From Tropicimonas sp. IMCC34043 (GTDB lineage Bacteria; Pseudomonadota; Alphaproteobacteria; Rhodobacterales; Rhodobacteraceae), in assembly GCF_003390845.1 (NCBI RefSeq), contig NZ_QMEK01000001.1:1612001-1676000 (forward strand): 64,000 nucleotides of DNA. Direction: 5' to 3'. Positions 24,633 through 33,667 of this stretch are shown piece after piece (the stretch's first letter is position 1; each line of letters starts with the position of its first letter). The notes beneath the pieces are model-generated. The model searched no databases. It worked only from the letters and a program-made list of their open reading frames with translations, and had not been told where the DNA came from. Both the position numbers and the translations under genes were made by a program.

Positions 24633-24974
24633 CTAGGCCGGAGCCTTTGCCGAGACCGGCGTCGCCCCGGTCTCGATCCGGCGGATCTTGCCGTCCTCCA
24701 ACGTGCAGACCACCAGAACTGCCTCGCGGGTGCCGTCGGCAAAGTCCATGAAAGAATGTTCGACCAGGATATCGTCGTTCTCATAGATGCACCGCGCCTG
24801 GCTGCGGGTCGGGGAACTGCCCGTCATGCTGCGCATCATCGCAGAAAATTCCGCCTTGTTCAGGACCGTGCCGGTGGCATGGCGGTGAAACTCTGCGTCC
24901 TCGTGCAGAAGGTCGATGAATGCGTCGGCGTTGTTGTCGCTCATTGCAGCATCGAGCTTTTCATAGATCGACAT
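24633..24974 (-). CDS. NTF2/SnoaL-like small protein
   Basis: 113 aa cone-shaped NTF2-like fold: AMSDNNADAFIDLLHEDAEFHRH, then the FSAMM helix and a long beta sheet (ILVEHSFMDFADG, EAVLVVCTLEDGKI). Members are isomerases, dehydratases or ligand-binding proteins; no catalytic residues allow a choice. GGGAGGA precedes the ATG. Convergent with the LuxR gene. Confidence 0.78.
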   Translation of the reverse strand: MSIYEKLDAAMSDNNADAFIDLLHEDAEFHRHATGTVLNKAEFSAMMRSMTGSSPTRSQARCIYENDDILVEHSFMDFADGTREAVLVVCTLEDGKIRRIETGATPVSAKAPA

Positions 24975-25321
24975 GGTGTCCTCCCAGATCTCATGTCCGT
25001 CAATTTTATCACAGTCGGGACGGTCGGGGCTGTTTTATCGGCGTCGCTGATATGACCGCCTTCCGACGGCATCGATGTACCAAGGCGGGTCCGCAACGAT
25101 CCCCAAAGAGGGACGGTCATGTCGGAGACGTGTCGCGGTCAGGCGCGAGCTTGCGAGGAATCGAGGAATGCGGTCCAGGCGCACGGGGCCGGTGCCGCGG
25201 GCCGTCCGGGGAAAGCGGTCGTTCCCGGGTCACCCGATTTGGACAGCAGAGCCAGTCAGCAAGACCACAGAGCCTGCCATGGCAGGGCTGCGCCGATGGT
25301 CGATGCTGATTGCCCCAGGCC
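24975..25321. other. 347 bp gap without a recognisable gene
   Basis: Nothing coding is convincing on either strand. A perfect 14-bp palindrome CCTGCCATGGCAGG lies at 25273-25286, 36 bp beyond the stop of the Gfo/Idh gene. The promoter of the NTF2-like gene should be at the left side, where ATTTTATCACAG is AT-rich. Confidence 0.45.
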
Positions 25322-26389
25322 TCACGGCCCAACCGCGACGCTTCGCCCCTCGCGGGCCGATGTTTCGATTGCCGCGATCAGTTTGTGAACCAGAAGCGCC
25401 GCGCGCCCGGGCGCGGCGGGCGGGGTGCCGGTGCGGACCGCATCGGCGAAATCCTCGATCACGGCTTGATGCCATTCGTGGGTGAAGGCCATCGGGTCGG
25501 CACCGCCGCCGGTTGCCGCGGTCTCGCCACGGGTCTCGACCCGCCCGTCGCGCCACGAGACGGTCAGGACCCCCGAATCGAGCCTGAGGCTCGCCGCCTC
25601 GAAATGCAGAACGATGGTCTCGGGGGCGCCGGGAAAGCTGGCGGTACTGGCAACCAGCGACCCAACGGCACCGTTCTCGAAGGACAGGCCCGCAACCGCG
25701 ACGTCCTCGGCCTCCATCCGGTGGAAGACGCTCGTCGCCGTCATCGCCTGAACGCTTCGAACCGGACCGGTCAGGCTGAGCGCCAGATCCATGGTGTGGA
25801 TCGCCTGGGTGATCAGCACGCCGCCACCGTCGCGGGCATAGCTGCCGCGGCCCGGCTCGTCGTAGTATCCCTGCCCCCGCCACCAGGGAACCGCAATCTC
25901 GACCACACCCAACCGACCGAGCGCGCCACCATCGACCAGTTTGCGCGCTGCGCGCGAGGCGGCGCGCAGACGGTGCTGGAAAACGACGCCAAGGGTGACG
26001 CCTGCGTCCTCGCAGAGGGCAACGACCTCTTCGGCCTCGGCGAAACTGCGCGCCACCGGCTTTTCCAGCAACACGTGCAGCCCGGCGGCCGCAAGCGGCG
26101 CAATCAGACTTGCGCGGACATCCGGGGGCGTGGCGACGATCGCGGCCTGCACCCGGCCATCCGACAGCAGATCGTCAAGGCCGCGATAGGCGCGCACCGA
26201 TGGCGCGATATCGTCTGGAAGGCCCGAGACAAGCGCCGCCGCGCTTTCCGGCCTGCGGGTCAGGACACCGCAAAGCGAGACATGATCGCGCGCCTGTGCA
26301 ATGGCCGCAATGTGCGGCTTGGCGCCCATGCCGGCGCCGATCAGCGCAATTCCAAGCGGCAGCGTCGCGCCCGCGGTCGAAATCCCCAT
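25322..26389 (-). CDS. Gfo/Idh/MocA-family oxidoreductase
   Basis: 355 aa. Rossmann domain with GIALIGAGMGAKPH, then LLEKPVARS, the EKP motif that carries the catalytic lysine, and the C-terminal beta-sheet dimer domain (AIHTMDLALSLTG). Members oxidise sugars, inositols or related polyols with NAD(P). No sugar transporter is adjacent to hint at the substrate. GGAGG precedes the ATG. It is divergent from leuC with 376 bp between. Confidence 0.88.
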   Translation of the reverse strand: MGISTAGATLPLGIALIGAGMGAKPHIAAIAQARDHVSLCGVLTRRPESAAALVSGLPDDIAPSVRAYRGLDDLLSDGRVQAAIVATPPDVRASLIAPLAAAGLHVLLEKPVARSFAEAEEVVALCEDAGVTLGVVFQHRLRAASRAARKLVDGGALGRLGVVEIAVPWWRGQGYYDEPGRGSYARDGGGVLITQAIHTMDLALSLTGPVRSVQAMTATSVFHRMEAEDVAVAGLSFENGAVGSLVASTASFPGAPETIVLHFEAASLRLDSGVLTVSWRDGRVETRGETAATGGGADPMAFTHEWHQAVIEDFADAVRTGTPPAAPGRAALLVHKLIAAIETSAREGRSVAVGP

Positions 26390-26600
26390 GGACCACCTCC
26401 TTCATCAGGATACCGCTATACCGGACATTCCCTGGCAACCAAGCCCGACGTCTATCGCCCCCTTGGTGCAACCCGTCAGGCGGCGCAGGGTCGCGCGGAG
26501 CCGGATCCGGCCCTTGCAACGCCGCGCCGAGGCCAAACGTTTCGACCGCTCACACCGCCAGACCCTTGCAGAACGCTCCGCGCGGATGTAGCGGGAACTC

Positions 26601-26687
26601 ATGGCACAGATGCTGGACATGGACGACCATGCGCGCCTGCCTTGGCGCTTTCACGGCCTGACCGGCCGGGCCACAGCCTTTCTATGA
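26601..26687 (+). CDS. Candidate 28 aa small ORF upstream of leuC
   Basis: ATG to TGA, reading MAQMLDMDDHARLPWRFHGL followed by TGRATAFL, inside the 376 bp gap between the Gfo/Idh gene and leuC (26390-26765). The composition looks protein-like and it lies in the leuC transcript direction, ending 78 bp before leuC. The ribosome site (GCGGGAAC) is weak and there is no leucine run, so it is not a classical attenuator peptide. No other feature was recognised in the gap. Confidence 0.28.
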   Translation: MAQMLDMDDHARLPWRFHGLTGRATAFL

Positions 26688-26765
26688 CGCTGGCCTGACC
26701 GAAGGCCCGCGCACTTTCGCGGCGCCTCCCATTCCACGCTCACATACCCGAACGGGAGATCCCCA

Positions 26766-28172
26766 ATGACCGCCCCCAAGACGCTCTATGACAAGATCTG
26801 GGACGCCCACGTCGTCGAAGAGGCCGACGATGGCACCTGCCTGCTGTATATCGACCGCCATCTGGTGCACGAAGTCACCAGCCCGCAGGCCTTCGAAGGC
26901 CTGCGCATGACCGGCCGCAAGGTGCGTGCGCCCGAAAAGACCATCGCCGTACCCGACCACAACGTGCCGACCACGACCGACCGCGAGGGCGGCATCACAA
27001 ACGAGGAGAGCCGGATCCAGGTCGACGCGCTCGATACCAACGCCCGCGAGTTCGGCGTCAACTATTACCCGGTCTCGGACGTGCGTCAGGGGATCGTGCA
27101 TATCGTCGGACCCGAACAGGGCTGGACCCTGCCCGGCATGACGGTGGTCTGCGGCGACAGCCACACCGCGACCCATGGCGCCTTCGGTGCGCTGGCCCAC
27201 GGCATCGGCACCTCCGAGGTCGAGCATGTGCTGGCGACCCAGACGCTGATCCAGAAGAAATCCAAGAACATGAAGGTCGAGATCACCGGGCGGCTGCGCC
27301 CCGGCGTGACCGCCAAGGACATCACGCTGTCGGTCATCGGCGAGACCGGCACGGCGGGCGGCACCGGCCATGTCATCGAATATTGCGGCGAGGCGATTCG
27401 CGCGCTGTCGATGGAAGGCCGGATGACGGTCTGCAACATGGCGATCGAAGGCGGCGCGCGCGCCGGACTGATCGCGCCGGACGAAACCACCTTTGCCTAT
27501 GTCATGGGCCGCCCCCACGCGCCAAAGGCCGCACAATGGGAAGCGGCGATGAACTGGTGGCGGACGCTCTATACCGACGAGGGCGCGCATTTCGACAAGG
27601 TCGTGACCATCCGGGGCGAGGACATTGCGCCAGTGGTCACCTGGGGCACCTCACCCGAGGACGTGCTGCCGATCACCGGCACAGTCCCGGCGCCGGAGGA
27701 TTTCCACGGCGGCAAGGTCGATGCGGCGCGCCGGTCGCTGGAATACATGGGGCTCGAACCCGGCACACCGCTGAACGAGATCCCGATCGACGCGGTGTTC
27801 ATCGGATCGTGCACCAATGGGCGGATCGAGGACCTGCGCGCCGCCGCTGCCGTGCTGAAGGGCAAGCACATCGCCAAGGGCGTGCGCGGCATGGTCGTGC
27901 CCGGCTCGGGTCTGGTGCGGCTGCAGGCCGAGGAAGAGGGTCTGGCCGAGATCTTCGAGGCCGCGGGCTTTGAATGGCGCATGGCAGGCTGTTCGATGTG
28001 CCTTGCAATGAACCCCGACCAGCTTGCCCCGGGCGAGCGCTGCGCCTCGACCTCGAACCGCAATTTCGAGGGGCGGCAAGGCTTCAAGGGCCGCACCCAT
28101 CTGATGAGCCCGGCGATGGCCGCGGCCGCTGCGGTCACGGGACGGCTGACAGACGTGCGCGATCTGATGTAG
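26766..28172 (+). CDS. leuC: 3-isopropylmalate dehydratase large subunit
   Basis: 468 aa aconitase-family protein. [12 protein letters not shown] at the start, [14 protein letters not shown], and the three cysteines for the 4Fe-4S cluster: one in IGSCTNGR and two in GCSMCLAMN. With LeuD it isomerises 2-isopropylmalate to 3-isopropylmalate in leucine synthesis. leuD lies 3.7 kb downstream on the same strand, separated by unrelated genes. Start ATG has a GGGAGA site. Confidence 0.97.
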   Translation: MTAPKTLYDKIWDAHVVEEADDGTCLLYIDRHLVHEVTSPQAFEGLRMTGRKVRAPEKTIAVPDHNVPTTTDREGGITNEESRIQVDALDTNAREFGVNYYPVSDVRQGIVHIVGPEQGWTLPGMTVVCGDSHTATHGAFGALAHGIGTSEVEHVLATQTLIQKKSKNMKVEITGRLRPGVTAKDITLSVIGETGTAGGTGHVIEYCGEAIRALSMEGRMTVCNMAIEGGARAGLIAPDETTFAYVMGRPHAPKAAQWEAAMNWWRTLYTDEGAHFDKVVTIRGEDIAPVVTWGTSPEDVLPITGTVPAPEDFHGGKVDAARRSLEYMGLEPGTPLNEIPIDAVFIGSCTNGRIEDLRAAAAVLKGKHIAKGVRGMVVPGSGLVRLQAEEEGLAEIFEAAGFEWRMAGCSMCLAMNPDQLAPGERCASTSNRNFEGRQGFKGRTHLMSPAMAAAAAVTGRLTDVRDLM

Positions 28173-28213
28173 CATTCTCCGGAAAGCTAAATCGATTGTA
28201 TTGAGGAGCGTGC

Positions 28214-28738
28214 ATGACCGAATGGACCAGATGGATGGGCCTCGGAGTCCTGTCGATTGTCTTTGGCATATTAGCGATGACCGAGGCGGTTGCCGTCTCG
28301 GTCGCGATCACTTGGGTCACTGGCACCTTGCTGGTGCTGGCGGGGTTGTTTCAGACCATCCTCGGCGCGGGCGACAGGGGCCCCGCCAACAAGTTCTTTT
28401 CGGTGATGCTGGGACTTTTGATGATCGTCCTCGGGGTGTCGTTCATTCGAAACCCGTTTCAGGGGATGCTGTCGCTGACGGTCGTGCTGACCGCCGCCAT
28501 TGCGGTGGCAGGCACCCTGCGCCTGTTCTGGGCTTTCAGGATGCGCCAGACCCATTATTTCTGGATGATGCTGATCTCGGGCGCGCTGTCGCTGCTGCTT
28601 GCCGGATATATCTTTGCCAATCTCGCCGCGGTCTCGACCCAGATCCTGGGCATTCTGCTCGGCGTAGAACTGATCCTGAACGGCCTCGCCCTGTCGGTGC
28701 TGGCGTTGTTCCTGCGCGCACATTCAAGCGACGGCTGA
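28214..28738 (+). CDS. HdeD-like DUF308 membrane protein
   Basis: 174 aa with six short hydrophobic segments arranged as three hairpins, and the repeated DUF308 pattern (GLGVLSIVFGILAM, GLLMIVLGVSF, LLAGYIF). HdeD of enteric bacteria is linked to acid resistance at high cell density; the alphaproteobacterial role is not established. GAGGAG precedes the ATG. It follows leuC by 41 bp and could be cotranscribed with it. Confidence 0.82.
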   Translation: MTEWTRWMGLGVLSIVFGILAMTEAVAVSVAITWVTGTLLVLAGLFQTILGAGDRGPANKFFSVMLGLLMIVLGVSFIRNPFQGMLSLTVVLTAAIAVAGTLRLFWAFRMRQTHYFWMMLISGALSLLLAGYIFANLAAVSTQILGILLGVELILNGLALSVLALFLRAHSSDG

Positions 28739-28769
28739 GGCCGCGAGCGCGCTGCCCTGGCCCCAAGGC

Positions 28770-29918
28770 TCAGAACGGCAGCCGTTCGATCGTCCACCAG
28801 ATCCCGATGCCCGCGATCACCAGCGATGCCGGCACGGCGATCACGCGCCGGTACCAAGGATAGCCGCCGAAGGGCAGGCCCACCAGCAGCCAGGCGGCAA
28901 GGATGACGGTCAGCTGACCAAGTTCGACCCCGATGTTGAAGCCGATCAGCCGGGTGAAGAACCGCCCGGAATCGTCGCCCACATCGCCCAGCATCGTGGC
29001 AAAGCCAAGCCCGTGCAGCAAACCGAACCCGAACACGACCGCGATCCGGCCCCAGCCGAGCTTGCCGCCAAAGACATTCTCGACCGCGACGAAGACAATC
29101 GACAGCGCGATCAGCGGTTCGACCACCGCGCTCGGAACCGAAACGATGCCAAGGCTTGCCAGCGCCAGCGTCGTCGTGTGCGCCACCGTGAAGGCGGTGA
29201 CCTGCGCCAGCAGCGGCCGCATGTTCAGCGAAAAGAAGAACAGGCCCAGCACGAACAGGATGTGATCGACGCCCTTGGGAACGATGTGTTCGAACCCGGT
29301 GCGGATGAAACGCAGAAAGACCTTCCAGCCCGGCTCCTGGGCCACCGCCTCGCGCGGCAGCGGCGCCGACAGCTCGCCGCCGTGCAGGATCGCGGCATAG
29401 GCCTGATCGCCGCCGGCGGCCTGGCGCACGACGACAGGGCCGAACTGTCCCGCCCAGCCAAAGACCACAGGGCTGCCGTCGGGCGGCAGCTGCGCCACCA
29501 GCGTCAGGCGGCTGTCGCGTGGCAGGCTCGGGTCCCCGACCTCGGGGATCCTCAGCGCGGCGATCTCGGGCGATAACGGGGTCTCGCCCGCCCGCAGCGT
29601 TATCCCGTCGGAAATCTCGGGCCAGATTGCGCGGAAAGCGGCGTCAAGCGCTGCGGGATCCTCGGCCCGCAGCCGGTCGTGATAGCCCGACAGCGGGGAT
29701 TCATTGGTGTCCTCCAGCCCGGCCACATTCATGCCCGCGATCATCGGCTCCAGCACCAGCCGGATCTCGACCGTCACCTGATCGGCGCCGACATCGACGT
29801 CGGCGACCGCCGGGCGCAGTTCGTGCGCGCTGGCGCCGGTGCCAATGGCCATTGACAGCAGGGCCAGAAACCACAGTCTCTGGAGGAACAACAACAACTG
29901 ACGGGCAGCCATGCGCAT
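28770..29918 (-). CDS. HupE/UreJ-like membrane protein with periplasmic domain
   Basis: 382 aa. Signal peptide, a periplasmic N-terminal domain beginning AHELRP, then a C-terminal HupE/UreJ_2 membrane domain with six helices, KGVDHILFVLGLF, FTVAHTTTLALA and GFGLLHGLGFA, whose histidines are the metal-site marks of the family. HupE/UreJ proteins are implicated in nickel or cobalt entry for hydrogenase or urease. The start overlaps that of the divergent DUF4198 gene (see 29911). AAAGG lies 5 nt before the ATG at 29918. Confidence 0.85.
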   Translation of the reverse strand: MRMAARQLLLFLQRLWFLALLSMAIGTGASAHELRPAVADVDVGADQVTVEIRLVLEPMIAGMNVAGLEDTNESPLSGYHDRLRAEDPAALDAAFRAIWPEISDGITLRAGETPLSPEIAALRIPEVGDPSLPRDSRLTLVAQLPPDGSPVVFGWAGQFGPVVVRQAAGGDQAYAAILHGGELSAPLPREAVAQEPGWKVFLRFIRTGFEHIVPKGVDHILFVLGLFFFSLNMRPLLAQVTAFTVAHTTTLALASLGIVSVPSAVVEPLIALSIVFVAVENVFGGKLGWGRIAVVFGFGLLHGLGFATMLGDVGDDSGRFFTRLIGFNIGVELGQLTVILAAWLLVGLPFGGYPWYRRVIAVPASLVIAGIGIWWTIERLPF

Positions 29919-30729
29919 CGCGACCTTTCTGCTATCCCTCGGACTGACACTGACAGCGGTCGTTGCGCAAGCACATGAATTCTGGATCTCGCCGGAAAGC
30001 TATCAGGTCGCACCCGGCGACGACATTCGCGGCCGTCTCGAGGTGGGTCAGCAGTTTTCCGGCAGCTCGCTGCTGTTCAACCCCGACCACTTCGTCCGGT
30101 TCGAGGCGATCGACCCCGAGGGCACGCGCGCGGTATCCGGCCGGCTTGGCGACGATCCGGCGCTGGTCGTTCCGGCGCGGGGCGACGGGCTGCTGATCGC
30201 GGTGCACGAAACCACCGACCGCGTGCTGACCTATCCCGATCTCGACCATTTCCGGGTTTTCGTCGATCAGAAGGACTTTCGCGGCGCCATCGACCGCCAC
30301 CTCGCCCGCGGCCTGCCGGACGCGGGCTTTGTCGAAACCTACCGTCGCTATGCCAAGGCGCTGATCGCGGTCGGCTCGGGCGCGGGCAAGGACCAGCGGG
30401 TCGGGCTGAAGATCGAGATCGTGGCCGAAGCCAACCCCTATACCGACGATCTGAGCGCCGGGATGCCGCTGCGGGTCTGGCTCGATGGCGAACCGCGGGC
30501 CGATGCACAGGTCGAATTGTTCGAGCGTGACGCCGACGGCACCGTCACCCTGCAAAAGCTGCGCACCGACGCCGAGGGGCACGTGATCGCACCGGTCCGC
30601 CCCGGAGCGGACTACATGGCCGATTCCGTCGTGCTGCTGGACATGGATCTGCCGAAAGATGCCGAGGCCAAGGCACCGGCCTATCATACCGACTGGGCCT
30701 CGCTGACCTTCCACGTGCCGGCACAGTGA
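29911..30729 (+). CDS. Periplasmic DUF4198 domain protein
   Basis: 272 aa. Signal peptide (to about residue 21), mature protein starting HEFWISPESYQ, the DUF4198 opening with its metal-type HEFW, then a beta-rich body and a C-terminal transthyretin-like module (GMPLRVWLDGEPRADAQVELF). DUF4198 proteins commonly accompany nickel/cobalt transporters. It is divergent from the HupE-like gene with which it shares the palindrome ATGCGCAT containing both start codons; the ribosome site is weak. The pair probably handles one metal. Confidence 0.82.
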   Translation: MRIATFLLSLGLTLTAVVAQAHEFWISPESYQVAPGDDIRGRLEVGQQFSGSSLLFNPDHFVRFEAIDPEGTRAVSGRLGDDPALVVPARGDGLLIAVHETTDRVLTYPDLDHFRVFVDQKDFRGAIDRHLARGLPDAGFVETYRRYAKALIAVGSGAGKDQRVGLKIEIVAEANPYTDDLSAGMPLRVWLDGEPRADAQVELFERDADGTVTLQKLRTDAEGHVIAPVRPGADYMADSVVLLDMDLPKDAEAKAPAYHTDWASLTFHVPAQ

Positions 30730-30790
30730 CCCCGGCGCCGCGTCGCGAGACGTCGTCTTGCGGAAGTTAATTCGGGACTGAAATGCAATA

Positions 30791-30812
30791 GGGCGCCGAA
30801 GGTTCGGCGCCC
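30791..30812 (-). terminator. Terminator between DUF4198 and VPLPA genes
   Basis: GGGCGCCGAA and TTCGGCGCCC form a near-perfect stem with a very short loop, 37 bp beyond the VPLPA gene stop. On the minus strand TATTGCATTTC follows, so it most likely ends that gene; it may also stop the convergent DUF4198 transcript. Confidence 0.7.
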
Positions 30813-30848
30813 CGCTGACGTGACTTCGCCGTCCGAGGTTTCCAGAGA

Positions 30849-31613
30849 TCAGGCCTTACGGCGACGGCGCAGCAGACCGATCGCGACGAGCCCTGACGCC
30901 AGAAGCGGCAATCCCGCAGGCAGAGGCACGCTTGGCACTGTCACTTGCTGTCTGGTTCCGAAGCGGATGCTGTCGACAGCAAAACCTGCCGGCTCGCTTC
31001 CAACGAGATCGAGGAAGACCCCGGCAATGTCTGCATCCTGCGAGACAAGGCCGAGAAACTCGATGCCGAGCCCGACGTTCGCCACCGTTCCAAGAATATT
31101 GCCGTCCCGGTCGAATGCGGTGATGCCGGTCGATGCTGCCGCATTAAAGTAGCCGGCGTCAAAGCCGACGCCGTATTGGTCCTCGCTGAATAGAATGGCG
31201 ATGGGGCCATTGAAGGTCGGGCTGCCGCTGAGCACCGGGCTGTTTGGCGCCGAGCCGTCGGTCGTTATGAAAGTGTTCTGCGCAAGCGGATCGAGGCTGA
31301 GCCCTGCAGTCGGAGTGCCGACGACACAGGCGGTCGCCGCGGCTCCGGGGCAATCCACCGCCGGCGTCGCGCTGAGCGATTGCCCCAGGAACCAACCGCC
31401 GAAAGACACGGTCGGCCCGGTGACGCTGCCATAGTCGGCGGGCAGGTAGGTCGGATTGACTGTCCCCAGCGAGAACTCGCTGAATGTGATCAGCCCGGCT
31501 GCTGCCTGAAAATCTCCCTCTGCCACGCGCACCACAACGGCGTTGGCGGCAGACGCCGAAACAGCAAGCGCTGCCACAATCCCGAACAATTGTGGTTTGA
31601 TCAAAGTCATCAT
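30849..31613 (-). CDS. VPLPA-CTERM sorting-signal protein
   Basis: 254 aa. Signal peptide to about residue 25 (AALAVSASAANA), a Gly/Asn/Thr-rich extracellular body, and a C-terminus of VPLPAGLPLLASGLVAIGLL followed by RRRRKA: the VPLPA motif, membrane helix and basic tail of the Rhodobacterales variant of PEP-CTERM sorting. The protein would be cut and anchored or released by an exosortase, which is not encoded in the window. The start MMTLIKP has GAAAGG upstream. Codon use is less GC-biased than in neighbours, which suggests acquisition. Confidence 0.86.
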   Translation of the reverse strand: MMTLIKPQLFGIVAALAVSASAANAVVVRVAEGDFQAAAGLITFSEFSLGTVNPTYLPADYGSVTGPTVSFGGWFLGQSLSATPAVDCPGAAATACVVGTPTAGLSLDPLAQNTFITTDGSAPNSPVLSGSPTFNGPIAILFSEDQYGVGFDAGYFNAAASTGITAFDRDGNILGTVANVGLGIEFLGLVSQDADIAGVFLDLVGSEPAGFAVDSIRFGTRQQVTVPSVPLPAGLPLLASGLVAIGLLRRRRKA

Positions 31614-31917
31614 CAGGTCGCCTTTCAAATATGGATTTTGAATGCCTATACATCGCGGCACCCATTCAGTTACTCTAACAAAGTATTAATTCATTGCAAA
31701 ATAAAGTTAACAGGAATCGAGGATGGACGACTGAAAACGAAAAGTCTTTCGGACGGTGACGAATAATCCGGGACGCGGCACAACCGAATGGCGAAATCCG
31801 ATCGGGCCGCTCGCGAATAGAGAGGTCTCCCCCATTCTTGCCACGCCTGCGGATTCTGGCTAAGACCATGGCTCGGGCCAGATCGGCCCCGCCGACCCCC
31901 CTTGCCAGGAGCGCCCC
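31614..31917. other. 304 bp AT-rich promoter gap
   Basis: No gene is seen. Between about 31650 and 31760 the DNA is markedly AT-rich (for example AACAAAGTATTAATTCATTG) against the GC-rich background. It must hold the VPLPA gene promoter on the minus strand and the leuD promoter on the plus strand, the latter with CAGGAG close to the leuD ATG. Confidence 0.45.
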
Positions 31918-32523
31918 ATGGACAAGTTCACCACCCTGACCGGCATTGCCGCCCCTCTGCCGTTGATCAATGTGGATACCGACATGATCATCCCCAAGCA
32001 GTTCCTGAAGACGATCAAGCGCTCGGGCCTTGGCGTGAACCTGTTCGACGAGATGCGCTATGACGCCGAGCGCAACGAGAACCCCGATTTCGTGCTGAAC
32101 AAGCCCGCTTATCGCGAGGCCGAGATCCTGGTCGCCGGCGAAAATTTCGGCTGCGGTTCCTCGCGCGAACACGCGCCCTGGGCGATCAAGGACTTTGGCA
32201 TCCGCTGCGTGATCGCGCCAAGCTTTGCCGACATCTTCTTCAACAACTGCTTCAAGAACGGCATCCTGCCCATCGTCCTGCCGCAAGAGGACGTCGACAA
32301 GCTGATGGACGACGCCGAGCGCGGCGCCAACGCGGTGATCACGGTGGACCTGGAAAGCCAGACCATCAAGGGCCCCGACGGCGGCACGATCCATTTCGAG
32401 GTCGATGCCTTCAAGAAGCACTGCCTGCTGAACGGGCTCGACGACATCGGCCTGACCATGGAGAAGGTGGCGGCCATCGACACGTTCGAGGCGCGCGCCG
32501 CCCAGTCGCGCCCCTGGGTCTGA
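31918..32523 (+). CDS. leuD: 3-isopropylmalate dehydratase small subunit
   Basis: 201 aa. The N-terminal [19 protein letters not shown] and the central [16 protein letters not shown] are hallmarks of LeuD, the swivelling domain that completes the LeuCD active site. It has its own promoter gap and starts with CAGGAG upstream. The next gene, an exonuclease-like protein, begins 10 bp after its stop. Confidence 0.97.
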   Translation: MDKFTTLTGIAAPLPLINVDTDMIIPKQFLKTIKRSGLGVNLFDEMRYDAERNENPDFVLNKPAYREAEILVAGENFGCGSSREHAPWAIKDFGIRCVIAPSFADIFFNNCFKNGILPIVLPQEDVDKLMDDAERGANAVITVDLESQTIKGPDGGTIHFEVDAFKKHCLLNGLDDIGLTMEKVAAIDTFEARAAQSRPWV

Positions 32524-32533
32524 GACCAGCAGC

Positions 32534-33667
32534 ATGACGGTGCCGGGGCGCAGCAGGCACCTGCCGCTCGCCCTGACGCTTGTCGGCACATGGATCGCAC
32601 AGCCGGTGCTGGCGCAGACCGGCGCGGAGACGATCCGCGTCGCCACCTTTTCCACCGAACTTGCCCGCAAGGGTCCGGGGCTTTTGCTGCGCGACATCCT
32701 GTCGGGGGACGATCCGCAGGTCGCGGCGGTGGTCGCGGTGATTGCGCAGGCCGATCCCGACATCCTGCTGCTGGCCGATATCGACTATGACCTCGGGCTT
32801 GCCGCGCTGAACGCACTGGCCGACAGGCTCGATCAGGCCGGCGCCCGCTATCCCCACCGCTTTGCGCTGCGCCCCAACAGCGGCATGGCGACCGGGCTCG
32901 ACATGGACGGCAACCGTCGCTTTGGCGAGGCGCGGGATGCCCAGGGCTATGGCGCCTTTGCCGGTCAGGGCGGGCTGGCGGTGCTGAGCCGGTTTCCGGT
33001 GGACACCGAGGCGGTGGTCGATTTCTCGGGCCTGCTGTGGCGCGATCTTCCCGGCGCGACGCTGCCCGAGGCAAATGGCGCCCCCTTCCCCTCCGACCCC
33101 GCGCTGGCGGCACAGCGGTTGTCCTCGACCGGGCACTGGATCGTCCCGGTGCTTTTGCCGAACGGCATCCGTCTGCGGCTGCTGGCCTTTGCCGCAACCG
33201 CGCCGGTGTTCGACGGGCCCGAGGACAGGAACGGTCTGCGCAATGCCGACGAGATCGCGCTGTGGCAGCGCTGCCTCGACGGCGCGCTGCCGGGGTGCCC
33301 GCCGGCGCCGCCCTTCGTGATCCTCGGCAAGGCCAACCTCGACCCGGTCGATGGCGAGGGCCGGCACGACGCGATCCGCGCACTGCTGTCGGACCCGCGG
33401 TTGCAGGACCCGGAGCCCGAGAGTGCGGGCGCGGCGGCGGCGGCAGATCCGGACCACGCCGGCGCGCCCGCGCAGGACACCGCCGATTGGCCGGCCGCGG
33501 CCGAGGGCGGCCCGGGCAACCTGCGCGTCGATTATGTGCTGCCCTCGGCCGACCTTGCTGTCGTGGATGCGGGCACGCTCTGGCCGTCAGGAGGCGAGGC
33601 GCACGAGACGGTCGAGGTCGCCTCGCACAACCGCCTTGTCTGGGTCGATCTGGTCGTGGATCGCTGA
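32534..33667 (+). CDS. Endonuclease/exonuclease/phosphatase-family protein
   Basis: 377 aa, with a signal peptide to about residue 28 (LVGTWIAQPVLAQ). The EEP fold is recognised by RVATFSTEL, PDILLLADIDYD, and the C-terminal SHNRLVWVDL. Where homologues have GDxN, this protein reads ILGKANLDP: the catalytic aspartate position is lysine, so activity is doubtful or altered. A low-complexity Ala/Pro insert lies near residue 300. It follows leuD by 10 bp, and its last 81 bp overlap the convergent epimerase gene. Confidence 0.82.
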   Translation: MTVPGRSRHLPLALTLVGTWIAQPVLAQTGAETIRVATFSTELARKGPGLLLRDILSGDDPQVAAVVAVIAQADPDILLLADIDYDLGLAALNALADRLDQAGARYPHRFALRPNSGMATGLDMDGNRRFGEARDAQGYGAFAGQGGLAVLSRFPVDTEAVVDFSGLLWRDLPGATLPEANGAPFPSDPALAAQRLSSTGHWIVPVLLPNGIRLRLLAFAATAPVFDGPEDRNGLRNADEIALWQRCLDGALPGCPPAPPFVILGKANLDPVDGEGRHDAIRALLSDPRLQDPEPESAGAAAAADPDHAGAPAQDTADWPAAAEGGPGNLRVDYVLPSADLAVVDAGTLWPSGGEAHETVEVASHNRLVWVDLVVDR

